NCBI RefSeq assembly: GCF_900638685.1 | Contig: NZ_LR134533.1 | Coordinates: 1-64,000 of the forward strand | Source: Neisseria weaveri | GTDB taxonomy: Bacteria > Pseudomonadota > Gammaproteobacteria > Burkholderiales > Neisseriaceae | DNA length: 64,000 nt | Direction of reading: 5' to 3' | Part shown: piece after piece, positions 55,265-64,000 of the stretch | Layout of the letters: every line of letters begins with the position of its first letter | Numbering within the stretch: position 1 is the first letter of the stretch | The notes under the pieces: generated by a model | What the model saw: only the letters and a program-made list of their open reading frames with translations | The model's database searches: none | What the model was told of the DNA's origin: nothing | Translations under genes and position numbers: made by a program

Positions 55265-56692
55265 TTAGGAAAGTTTCGCTTTCAGCAATTCCTGCACCTG
55301 CTGCGGATTGGCTTTGCCTTTGCTGGCTTTCATCACTTGACCCACCAGCGCGTTAAAGGCTTTTTCTTTACCGGCCTTGAATTCTTCCACCGATTTGGCG
55401 TTGCCCGCCAACACTTCGTCGATGATTTTTTCAATCGCGCCGGTGTCGGTCATCTGTTTCAAACCGTCGCGCTCGATAATGGCCTCGGCATCCAAATCGC
55501 TGCTCCACATCGCTTCAAACACCTGTTTGGCGAGTTTGTTGCTTAATGTGCCGTCAGCGATTTTCGCTACCAATCCGGCCAAGCGGTCGGCCTGAATCGG
55601 GCTTTCAGACAGGCTCAAACCTTCTTTGTTCAATGTAGCGGCCAATTCGCCGTTCATCCAGTTTGCCACTAACTTACCTTGTCTGCTGGCTTGGGCTGCG
55701 GTTTCAAAGAAAGCGGCTTGAGAGCGACTGGCGGTCAACAAACGGGCATCGTAGTCGCTCACGCCGAAATCGCGGATAAAGCGTTGCGCCATTTCAGACG
55801 GCAGCTCAGGCATTTCGCTGCGGGCGCGTTCCATTTGCTCGTCGGAAATGATCACCGGTAGCAAGTCAGGGTCGGGGAAATAGCGGTAATCGTGTGCATC
55901 TTCTTTCAGGCGCATCACGCGGGTTTCGCCTTTATCGGGGTCAAACAGCATTGTCGCTTGCTGCACTTTGCCGCCGTCTTCCAAAATCTCAATTTGGCTT
56001 TCCACTTCATAATTAATCGCCTGTTCCAAGAAGCGGAAAGAGTTTAAGTTTTTGATTTCACGACGAGTACCGAATTCCTGCTGGCCTTTCGGGCGCACCG
56101 ATACGTTGGCATCGATACGGAACGAACCCTCCGCCATATTGCCGTCGCAAATATCCAGCCACGTTACCAAGCCGTGCAAAGCTTTGGCATAAGCCACGGC
56201 CTCGGCTGCGGAACGCATTTCCGGCTCGGAAACCACTTCCAGCAGAGGCGTACCGGCGCGGTTGAGGTCGATGCCCGTTGCACCGTTCAAACCTTCATGC
56301 ACCGATTTGCCCGCATCTTCTTCCATGTGCGCACGGGTAACGTTGATGGTTTTGACTTCGTCGCCCACCACAATCTCCAACTTGCCGTGTTCCACAATCG
56401 GCAAATCCAACTGGCTGATTTGATAGCCTTTGGGTAAATCGGGGTAGAAATAGTTTTTACGGTCAAACACGTTTTTGCGGTTGATTTTCGCATCCAAAGC
56501 CAAACCGAGTTTGATGGCTTTTTCGACCACTTCGCGGTTCATCACCGGTAACACGCCCGGCAAAGCGCATTCCACCACACTGGCATGCGCGTTCGGCTCG
56601 GCACCGAAAGCGGTAGAAGCACCGCTGAAAATTTTGGATTTGGTATTTAATTGGACGTGGATTTCCAGTCCGATTACAGTTTCCCAGGTCAT
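55265..56692 (-). CDS. gatB: Aspartyl/glutamyl-tRNA amidotransferase subunit B
   Basis: This 475-residue subunit of GatCAB converts Glu-tRNA-Gln and Asp-tRNA-Asn to the amidated forms. [20 protein letters not shown], the Glu/Asp-activating [11 protein letters not shown] region, [13 protein letters not shown] and the C-terminal GatB/YqeY helical domain ([19 protein letters not shown]) are all present. Unusually, a restriction-modification system lies between it and gatA on the same strand; its start is 13 bases beyond the endonuclease stop. Confidence 0.96.
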   Translation of the reverse strand: MTWETVIGLEIHVQLNTKSKIFSGASTAFGAEPNAHASVVECALPGVLPVMNREVVEKAIKLGLALDAKINRKNVFDRKNYFYPDLPKGYQISQLDLPIVEHGKLEIVVGDEVKTINVTRAHMEEDAGKSVHEGLNGATGIDLNRAGTPLLEVVSEPEMRSAAEAVAYAKALHGLVTWLDICDGNMAEGSFRIDANVSVRPKGQQEFGTRREIKNLNSFRFLEQAINYEVESQIEILEDGGKVQQATMLFDPDKGETRVMRLKEDAHDYRYFPDPDLLPVIISDEQMERARSEMPELPSEMAQRFIRDFGVSDYDARLLTASRSQAAFFETAAQASRQGKLVANWMNGELAATLNKEGLSLSESPIQADRLAGLVAKIADGTLSNKLAKQVFEAMWSSDLDAEAIIERDGLKQMTDTGAIEKIIDEVLAGNAKSVEEFKAGKEKAFNALVGQVMKASKGKANPQQVQELLKAKLS

Positions 56693-56705
56693 AAGGGGCT
56701 TTCTA

Positions 56706-57332
56706 TCAGTTATTTTGTAAGTTAATAAATTGAGCTAAAAAAACAGGCCGTGCATAAAATGCACGAGTTGTTGAGCCATGTCCTGACCCTTTGGTTCGAG
56801 GCTGAATGTACCTACCCATCTTACCAGTCAGAGAATTGAATCCCAAAGAAGGGTTTAGAAGCGTTTGTCGAACCAAGTCGTAATCTGCCTTAACCGCTGT
56901 ATAAAGTTCAGTTCCTTCGTCAAGATCAAATTCAACTATATCGTGAATAAAACTAGGATCATCAACTGTTCGCCCGACAGTTCGTGCTACTACTACAGCT
57001 TTTTTTAACTTTGACAATAAGTGACTGTCTTCAAAATCTTTTTGACAGACATTTACGGGATCTATCATCGTAACAGCCATAGTCTCTTTGAAAGCGAGAT
57101 TACCATTACGCAAAGTTTTCAACGGTACGGATTTCAATTCCCAAGAACCAAAATTTGGGGATTGAGCTGAATTTAATGGAAGCTCTAAAAAACGCTCTAC
57201 TACATGACCAGCCCAGCCTTTATTCACTTTACCTGATGGGGCATAAACAGTTACACCGTATTCAGCGGCTAAATCGTGAAGATTTCGACCAATCAATGCT
57301 TGCATTCTTTCAATTGCTTCTCTACGTTCCAT
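56706..57332 (-). CDS. MutH/Sau3AI-type restriction endonuclease (DpnII-like system)
   Basis: This 208-residue endonuclease is expected to cut unmethylated GATC. The fold is indicated by [17 protein letters not shown], the E-x-K pair in [11 protein letters not shown], then [15 protein letters not shown] and [10 protein letters not shown] near the C-terminus, as in MutH. The residue in the position of the first MutH Asp appears to be Asn ([10 protein letters not shown]), a single-base change from Asp, so activity is uncertain. It overlaps the upstream methyltransferase by 11 bases. Confidence 0.82.
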   Translation of the reverse strand: MERREAIERMQALIGRNLHDLAAEYGVTVYAPSGKVNKGWAGHVVERFLELPLNSAQSPNFGSWELKSVPLKTLRNGNLAFKETMAVTMIDPVNVCQKDFEDSHLLSKLKKAVVVARTVGRTVDDPSFIHDIVEFDLDEGTELYTAVKADYDLVRQTLLNPSLGFNSLTGKMGRYIQPRTKGSGHGSTTRAFYARPVFLAQFINLQNN

Positions 57333-58140
57333 TCCCTAACCTTTTCTTCGATAATTCAAAAAATTCTTCTTCCATTTCACATCCACAAAATTTCCGCCCA
57401 TTTTTTAATGCAGCTATGCCTGTTGTTCCACTTCCCATAAACGGGTCAAAAATCAAATCTCCTACATTGGAGGCCGCCTGAATGCATCGCTCAACCAAAG
57501 CCAACGGTTTTTGTGTTGGGTGTTTACCCAATGCTTTTTCTGTTTTACTTGGTGGTGCAATTTTCCAGACACATTTCATTTGTTTATCGTTGTTTTGTGC
57601 TTTTATTACATCATAATGAAAAGTATGTTTGGCTTTTTTGCTTTTCTTCGCCCATAGCAGTGTTTCAGTTGAATGTGTGAAAAAACGGCAGGATAAATTT
57701 GGCGGTGGATTGGGTTTTTCCCATGTAATGTTGTTCAAAATATGGTAGCCGATGATTTGCATCAGGTAGCCTATCAAGTAAATATTATGATAAGTACCGC
57801 ATACCCATATTGTGCCGTTTGGTTTCAATAGTGCGTAAGATAGGCGTAACCACTCTTCATAAAATTCTAAATCGGCAGATAACCCTTGAGATTTATCCCA
57901 TCGGCCTTTATTTACCGAAACCATTTGCCCGTTTTGGCAGGTAAAACCATCATTGGACAAAAAATAAGGCGGGTCTGCAAAAATCATATCGAAGCAGCCG
58001 TTTGGATATTTATCCAAAATACGGCGCATAACAGTTAAAGCATTTTCGTTATAAATCACGAGGCCGTCTGAAATATGTTTTTTCAAGCCAATATGGTAAG
58101 CTGCTGCTTCTTCTTTTAACCAGTTAAATTCACTCGCCAT
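57322..58140 (-). CDS. DNA adenine methyltransferase, DpnA-like (β class)
   Basis: This 272-residue methyltransferase has the catalytic motif first (FADPPYFLSNDG near 55) and the SAM-binding motif later (FMGSGTTGIAAL near 240), the β-class order of DpnA/M2.DpnII. Those enzymes methylate GATC, including single-stranded DNA. HPTQKPLALVERCI is conserved. It overlaps both neighbours by 11 bases. A DUS lies inside the gene near 58062. Confidence 0.88.
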   Translation of the reverse strand: MASEFNWLKEEAAAYHIGLKKHISDGLVIYNENALTVMRRILDKYPNGCFDMIFADPPYFLSNDGFTCQNGQMVSVNKGRWDKSQGLSADLEFYEEWLRLSYALLKPNGTIWVCGTYHNIYLIGYLMQIIGYHILNNITWEKPNPPPNLSCRFFTHSTETLLWAKKSKKAKHTFHYDVIKAQNNDKQMKCVWKIAPPSKTEKALGKHPTQKPLALVERCIQAASNVGDLIFDPFMGSGTTGIAALKNGRKFCGCEMEEEFFELSKKRLGNGT

Positions 58141-58948
58141 ATATCGCCAACAATTCGCCTACTTTTTGCCTACTGCTACCTTTTGCTGCAATATTTCTTT
58201 GCACGTCAATGGTTTCTAATCGTGCTTCTTTGTAAATCTCTCGGGTAAAGGCTGTATCATGATTGGAAATCAATACACCTTGAGATTGTATTGAAATTTG
58301 TTTGGCTGTTTCAGCTAAACGGGTTTGGTCATTTAAATCAAATCCGCCTTTAGCATAAGCGGTAAATGAAGCTGTTTCACTCAAAGGCACATAAGGCGGA
58401 TCGCAATACACGATATCATCGCTATTTGTCAAATCCAAGGCCGTCTGAAAATCAGCACACATCAACTCAATACGGTTGGCTTTCGCAATAAATGCCAACA
58501 TTTCCATTTCAGGGAAATAAGGTGTTTTGTAGCGGCCAAAAGGCACATTAAAAGCACCTTTGCTGTTATATCTGCATAAACCGTTGAATGCGTGGCGGTT
58601 TAAATAAATAAATAAAGCGGAACGTTCGCTTAATTCTCGAGAAGAATTAAATTTTTCCCGTAATTCGTAAAAGCGAATTTCCTGATTATTTTCTAAAGTA
58701 AAAAAAGAACGAGCATAATTAATAAATTGCTGTTTTTCTTCTTTAAGTATATGAAATAAACCAATTAAATCAGGATTGGTATCATTTAACAAATAAGCTT
58801 CAAAATCCAAAGCCATTGACACGGCAGCAGAACCCGCGAACGGTTCGATAAGGCGTTTGCGGGGTTGTTTAGGCAGATTAAATTCAATAAATGGGGCAAG
58901 TTTGAATTTCCCACCAGCCCATTTTAAAAAAGGTTTAGAAGAGGCCAT
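58130..58948 (-). CDS. Dam-family DNA adenine methyltransferase, DpnM-like (α class)
   Basis: This 272-residue enzyme methylates adenine in GATC. FLKWAGGKFKLAPFI, EPFAGSAAVSMAL (SAM binding), LYRYNSKG-like GLCRYNSKGAFNVPFG and the catalytic DPPYVPLS occur in α-class order, as in Dam and DpnM. It protects host DNA from the 56706 endonuclease and heads the three-gene overlapping R-M operon. A DUS near 58438 lies within it. Confidence 0.93.
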   Translation of the reverse strand: MASSKPFLKWAGGKFKLAPFIEFNLPKQPRKRLIEPFAGSAAVSMALDFEAYLLNDTNPDLIGLFHILKEEKQQFINYARSFFTLENNQEIRFYELREKFNSSRELSERSALFIYLNRHAFNGLCRYNSKGAFNVPFGRYKTPYFPEMEMLAFIAKANRIELMCADFQTALDLTNSDDIVYCDPPYVPLSETASFTAYAKGGFDLNDQTRLAETAKQISIQSQGVLISNHDTAFTREIYKEARLETIDVQRNIAAKGSSRQKVGELLAIYGE

Positions 58949-58953
58949 CGGAT

Positions 58954-59160
58954 TTAAGCGGCAATAAGTAATTTATAGTTTTGTGCAGCTTCTAAAGCTT
59001 CTTCAAAGTTTTCACATTCAAATGTTTCAATATAGGCTTGGTCTTTGTCAGCAATTTGAGCATTGAATATATCCACTATATATTCTTCAGTTTCTTCGTC
59101 AAAAGAGATAAAGAAGTCTACAGTTTTATCAAAGTTCAAACCTTCTTGATAAGTGTTCAT
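58954..59160 (-). CDS. Small acidic protein next to the R-M system
   Basis: This 68-residue strongly acidic protein (FISFDEETEEYIVDIF, then ETFECENFEEALEAAQNYK) ends five bases before the Dam-type gene start. It has no helix-turn-helix, so it is not an obvious controller protein. It resembles small conserved hypothetical proteins seen beside phage or R-M genes. Function is unknown. Confidence 0.6.
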   Translation of the reverse strand: MNTYQEGLNFDKTVDFFISFDEETEEYIVDIFNAQIADKDQAYIETFECENFEEALEAAQNYKLLIAA

Positions 59161-59255
59161 ATTTAAATATCTTTCATCATTTGTATTTAATCGAACGAGT
59201 CATTAAGGCAGCTTGAATTTTTCAGACGGCCTTATTATTTTCAGGTAGCCCTTTT

Positions 59256-60710
59256 TTAAACACCGGTGGGCGTTTTGCTGTGCCAATCACTTTCCAGCTG
59301 CATCTGATGCGCCACGCCCAGCAATTTCGCTTCGGCGAAATAATTGCCAATTAACTGTACGCCAATAGGCAGGCCGTCTGAAGAGAAGCCTGCGGGCAGG
59401 GTCATGGCGGGGAGGCCGGCGAGGTTGACGGCGATGGTGTAGATGTCGCTCAGATACATTTGCACGGGGTCGTTGATGTCGCTGCCCAGTTTAGGCGCGG
59501 CGGTCGGTGCGGTCGGTGCGAGGATGATGTCGCATTGCTGTAAGGCCGTCTGAAAATCGTTGGCGACCAAGCGGCGCAGTTTTTGGGCTTTCAGGTAGTA
59601 GGCATCGTAATAGCCGTGGCTGAGTACATAGGTGCCGATCATGATGCGGCGTTTGACTTCGCTGCCGAAGCCTTCGGCGCGGGTGTTGCTGTACAGCTCT
59701 TCCAAGTTGCCGAACTGCTCGGCACGGTGTCCGTAGCGCACGCCGTCGTAGCGCGACAGGTTGGTGCTGGCTTCGGCGGAGGCGAGCACATAGTAAGCGG
59801 GGATGGAAAGCTCGGTTTGCGGCAGGCTCACTTCTACCATTTCCGCGCCTTGTGCTTTTAATAGGTCGATGGCCGTCTGAACGGTTTTTTGTACGTCTGC
59901 GCTCATGCCTTCGCCGAAATATTCTTTGGGCAGGCCGACTTTCAAGCCTTTGAGGGGTTGGTTCAGGTCGCGGGTGTAGTCTTCTTTGGCGCGTTCCAAA
60001 CTGGTGGAATCGCGCTCGTCAAAGCTTGCCATGGCATTCAGCAGAATGGCGCAGTCTTCGGCGGTTTGCGCCATCGGGCCGGCTTGGTCGAAGCTGGAGG
60101 CGTAAGCCACCATGCCGAAACGGGAAACGACGCCGTAAGTGGGTTTCAGTCCGGTGATGCCGCAATGTGAGGCGGGTTGGCGGATGGAGCCGCCGGTGTC
60201 GGAGCCTAAAGCTGCCGGTGCCAAACGGGCTGCTACCACGGCTGCGGAACCGCCGGAAGAGCCGCCGGGCACGTTTTCCAAGTTCCACGGGTTTTTGGTG
60301 GCGCCGTAGAACGAAGTTTCGTTGGTCGAACCCATGGCAAATTCGTCCATATTGGTGCGGCCGAGGGTTACCATGCCTTCGTTAAGCAGGTTTTGAACCA
60401 CTGTGGCGGTGTAGGGAGAAATGAAGTTGTCGAGCATTTTGCTGGAGCAGGCGCTTTTCCAGCCTTTTTGGCAGAAGATGTCTTTATAGGCAATCGGTAC
60501 GCCGGTGAGGATGCCTGCGTTGCCGGCGGCGATGCGTTCGTCTGCGGCTCTGGCTTCGGCGAGCGTGAGGTCTTTATCTAAGGTAATGTAGCCGTTGATG
60601 GAGGGGTTTCGGGCATCAATGGCATTCAAGTATTCTTGCGCCAGCTCAGTGGCGGAAATTTGTTTGCTGTGCAGCAATTTGCTGGCTTGTTTTAAGGTGT
60701 ATTGGGTCAT
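59256..60710 (-). CDS. gatA: Aspartyl/glutamyl-tRNA amidotransferase subunit A
   Basis: This 484-residue glutaminase subunit of GatCAB has the amidase-signature catalytic triad: Lys in [15 protein letters not shown], the cis-Ser in [13 protein letters not shown] and the nucleophile in [15 protein letters not shown]. Length and ends are typical. It lies just downstream of gatC and carries several internal DUS. A DUS complement lies behind its stop near 59220. Confidence 0.97.
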   Translation of the reverse strand: MTQYTLKQASKLLHSKQISATELAQEYLNAIDARNPSINGYITLDKDLTLAEARAADERIAAGNAGILTGVPIAYKDIFCQKGWKSACSSKMLDNFISPYTATVVQNLLNEGMVTLGRTNMDEFAMGSTNETSFYGATKNPWNLENVPGGSSGGSAAVVAARLAPAALGSDTGGSIRQPASHCGITGLKPTYGVVSRFGMVAYASSFDQAGPMAQTAEDCAILLNAMASFDERDSTSLERAKEDYTRDLNQPLKGLKVGLPKEYFGEGMSADVQKTVQTAIDLLKAQGAEMVEVSLPQTELSIPAYYVLASAEASTNLSRYDGVRYGHRAEQFGNLEELYSNTRAEGFGSEVKRRIMIGTYVLSHGYYDAYYLKAQKLRRLVANDFQTALQQCDIILAPTAPTAAPKLGSDINDPVQMYLSDIYTIAVNLAGLPAMTLPAGFSSDGLPIGVQLIGNYFAEAKLLGVAHQMQLESDWHSKTPTGV

Positions 60711-60727
60711 GTTTGTCTTTCAATTTT

Positions 60728-60783
60728 TTCAGACGGCCTATGAAAAATAATTTCAATATCGATAGATGAAAGGCCGTCTGAAA
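60728..60783. repeat. Inverted DUS pair between gatC and gatA
   Basis: TTTCAGACGGCCT and AGGCCGTCTGAAA are separated by about 30 bases. The long loop and co-directional neighbours make it a weak or partial terminator at most. Confidence 0.6.
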
Positions 60784-60790
60784 ATACAAC

Positions 60791-61081
60791 TTATTCTTCG
60801 ATAACTTGTGGCACGATATACAAGCGCTCACGGACTTCGGGAGCAACGGTTTGATATTCCGCTGCATGATCGGTTTCCGTAACTTCATCTTTTCTTAAAC
60901 GCAATGCAACTTCATGCGGATGCGCCATAGGCTCCACTCCTTGCGTATCTACACCCTGCATTTTCTCAACCAATGCAAAAATATCGTTTAGTTCTTGCAA
61001 GTTTTGTGCTTTTTCTTCTTCAGTAAGGCTCAGGCGGGAAAGTTTGGCAATTTTTTCCACATCACTCAATGTCAGTGCCAT
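60791..61081 (-). CDS. gatC: Aspartyl/glutamyl-tRNA amidotransferase subunit C
   Basis: This 96-residue subunit stabilises GatA and wraps around the GatAB interface. LSDVEKIAKLSRLSLTEEEK, LNDIFALVEKMQGVDTQGVEPMA and LRKDEVTETD are family hallmarks. It is the first gene of the gat cluster and is divergent from mreB across 242 bases. Confidence 0.95.
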   Translation of the reverse strand: MALTLSDVEKIAKLSRLSLTEEEKAQNLQELNDIFALVEKMQGVDTQGVEPMAHPHEVALRLRKDEVTETDHAAEYQTVAPEVRERLYIVPQVIEE

Positions 61082-62364
<1,283 letters not shown>

Positions 62365-62387
62365 GAATTTCAGTTACCGACTTCATT

Positions 62388-63221
62388 ATGGCCGAACAGC
62401 CCTTAAACTTTACCCAAAAAGGCATCCGACCAATCAATAAACTGCTTATGTTGTCGTTAGTCAGCATTATATTGATGGTATTGGATAATCGGTATTCAGC
62501 CGTTCAGCAAGCTAAAAGCATTGCTGCAACGGCTTTATACCCGTTGCAATGGTTTGCAAACCAACCTGTTCGGCTGTATGAATATATTAGTAGCTTCACT
62601 CAAGCTCAAGCAGCTTTATTAACTGAAAATCAGAGCCTTAAACAAGAAAATGGCCGTCTGAAAATTTTAATCAAGCAAAATGAAATACAGCAAGCGGAAT
62701 TAAACGAATTAAAAAATCTTCATGCTTTAAAGCAAAACGGAATTCGATCGGCCATTACAGCGGAAGTTATTTCAAACGGCAAAAATCCTTTATCTGATAA
62801 GCTGATTATCAATCGAGGCAGCAATCAAGGTGTTAATTCCGGTGATGCAGTCGTGGATTCAAACGGTCTGATTGGCCAAATTACGCAAACCCAAGCTTTC
62901 AGTTCGGAATTGACTCTACTTACCAACAGCCAAAATGTTATTCCGGTCATGATTGCGAGAACGGGAGTAAGAAGCCTGCTTTACGGTAGCGGCGGTTCGG
63001 TAAGCCTTCGCTATTTCCCAATTGATGCGGATTTGCGCCCTGACGATATTTTAGTTACCTCCGGGTTGGACAGTATTTATCCTATGGGAATACCTATCGC
63101 AAAAACCACACAAGTCATTCGTGTTCAAGGTTCTCCTTACTATCGGGTTACATTGGAGCCGCTGTCTCATTTTAGAAGCAGTAAATACGTTATGGTATTG
63201 CCTCAAAAAAACTCCCCGTAG
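62388..63221 (+). CDS. mreC: Rod shape-determining protein MreC
   Basis: This 277-residue bitopic protein links MreB to the periplasmic wall-synthesis enzymes. One N-terminal span (LLMLSLVSIILMVLD), a coiled coil (about 82-120, NQSLKQENGRLKILIKQNEI) and two β-barrel domains (SDKLIINRGSNQGVNSGDAV, DDILVTSGLDSIYPMGIPI) are in the normal order. It starts 23 bases after mreB. A GGCCGTCTGAA DUS core lies in the coiled-coil coding. Confidence 0.95.
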   Translation: MAEQPLNFTQKGIRPINKLLMLSLVSIILMVLDNRYSAVQQAKSIAATALYPLQWFANQPVRLYEYISSFTQAQAALLTENQSLKQENGRLKILIKQNEIQQAELNELKNLHALKQNGIRSAITAEVISNGKNPLSDKLIINRGSNQGVNSGDAVVDSNGLIGQITQTQAFSSELTLLTNSQNVIPVMIARTGVRSLLYGSGGSVSLRYFPIDADLRPDDILVTSGLDSIYPMGIPIAKTTQVIRVQGSPYYRVTLEPLSHFRSSKYVMVLPQKNSP

Positions 63222-63278
63222 ACAATTCAAGAAAATCCTGCCGAACATAAATAATAATATCCGAGCCGATTAGCGATC

Positions 63279-63782
63279 ATGACAGATTTTGAAGATTTCC
63301 ATAACCGGATACCCAAAAAAATAATTACCTTGAGCTTTGTATTGACGATGCTCTTAGACTTTATGCCTTTTCCGCACGACATTTTTTTTTGGATTCCTCA
63401 ATTTACCGCTTTAATGCTGTTGTACTGGGTCATTAACCGACCCCATTCAGTAGGTGTCGGCATTGCTTTTATTGTGGGACTGCTAGTTGATGTCGGTACA
63501 GCCTCCCCTGTCGGGCAACATGCCCTGTCTTATATGCTAATTACTTTTCTAACCCAACAGCAACAGCGTCAGATTACTCTATACAGTTATGGTTTTCAGG
63601 CAATTGCGGTATTGATTGCTTTGCTGGCCAACCAAATTATTTTAATGCTAATTCAATTGATACACAGCCACCGTTTTTCAGGTTGGCTTGATTTTTCAGC
63701 TCCTTTTGTGGGTGCATTCTTATGGCCCCTATTGAGTAAAATAATGTTGGCTGTTCTTAACTCCCGCCATATATACAGATGA
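63279..63782 (+). CDS. mreD: Rod shape-determining protein MreD
   Basis: This 167-residue integral membrane protein has about five spans, including LSFVLTMLLDFMPF, GVGIAFIVGLLVDVGTASP and AIAVLIALLANQIILMLIQL. GLLVDV followed by GQHALSY is conserved in MreD. It is part of the rod complex with MreC and RodA/PBP2. The stop overlaps the next start as ATGA. Confidence 0.92.
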   Translation: MTDFEDFHNRIPKKIITLSFVLTMLLDFMPFPHDIFFWIPQFTALMLLYWVINRPHSVGVGIAFIVGLLVDVGTASPVGQHALSYMLITFLTQQQQRQITLYSYGFQAIAVLIALLANQIILMLIQLIHSHRFSGWLDFSAPFVGAFLWPLLSKIMLAVLNSRHIYR

Positions 63783-64000
63783 AAACACCCCGTCAGCATA
63801 CGCAAACTGTAAAAGATGAGGCCGCATTGCAAAAAGATTTTTTGCTGCGGCTTGTTGTTGCTTTCATCTTCATTATCATTTTGTTTGTAGTTCTGCTTAG
63901 CCGATTTGTTTATCTTCAAATCATAAAACATGAAGAATTTACTACCAAAGCCGTCAATAACCGTGTTTCACTGATTCCCACTCCACCTACCAGGGGAGAA
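63779..64000 (+). CDS. mrdA: Penicillin-binding protein 2, N-terminal part (runs off window)
   Basis: The first 74 codons read MKTPRQHTQTVKDEAALQKD, a single span LLRLVVAFIFIIILFVVLL, then SRFVYLQIIKHEEFTTKAVN, NRVSLIPTPPTRGE. This matches the start of the elongation transpeptidase PBP2 (anchor, then the pedestal domain's RGxI start, here cut off). It overlaps mreD by four bases, the usual mreBCD-mrdA order. Confidence 0.9.
   Translation, partial: MKTPRQHTQTVKDEAALQKDFLLRLVVAFIFIIILFVVLLSRFVYLQIIKHEEFTTKAVNNRVSLIPTPPTRGE

Overview
The window comes from a Neisseria-type betaproteobacterium. The 12-base neisserial DNA uptake sequence (DUS) is frequent, mostly in the AGGCCGTCTGAA form, and is often paired as an inverted repeat that serves as a transcription terminator. 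A Correia-like element is present, and the housekeeping genes (serS, gatCAB, mreBCD, trmB, holA, lptE) are typical of the family. Because AG-type DUS outnumbers ATGCCGTCTGAA, a commensal Neisseria is more likely than N. meningitidis or N. gonorrhoeae. I cannot name the species from sequence alone.

Positions 1-36.6 kb hold one giant contact-dependent inhibition (CDI) / two-partner-secretion locus. A complete 2859-residue TpsA/CdiA-like exoprotein and its immunity gene open the window. They are followed by about 16 promoterless, N-terminally truncated 'orphan' cassettes on the same strand. Each cassette carries a piece of the conserved tpsA 3' region, a different AT-rich toxin tip, and a small immunity gene that overlaps or closely follows it. 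Recognisable tips include a barnase-type RNase with a barstar partner, a PD-(D/E)XK-like nuclease, an 'AGRALQKHG' family tip, a toxin-24-like tip, two further tips of the kind carried by the active tpsA (with Imm42-like immunity), and Gly-rich tips with membrane-bound immunity. DUS terminators, IS1016/IS1595, IS21 and IS5 remnants and small IS-derived inverted-repeat elements punctuate the array. Shared stretches of up to 2.7 kb, nearly identical to tpsA, make the array a plausible donor bank for switching the tip of the active protein. The TpsB/CdiB transporter is not in the window and probably lies just upstream.

Positions 36.9-46.3 kb hold a small-molecule/redox block: two pirins, a nitroreductase, an isochorismatase-type hydrolase, an XapX protein, a YtcJ-like amidohydrolase, an MFS exporter, a YceI protein and a LysR regulator. 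Then come trmB, an IS481-family element, and a second small CDI satellite (DUF596 protein, DUF637-type pretoxin with a frameshifted tip, immunity gene) at 48.3-50.6 kb.

Positions 51.1-64 kb are core genome: serS, a LysE/ArgO exporter, holA-lptE, gatB, a three-gene DpnII-like restriction-modification system lying between gatA and gatB, gatA-gatC, and divergently mreB-mreC-mreD followed by the start of the PBP2 gene. No tRNA, rRNA or CRISPR array was seen.
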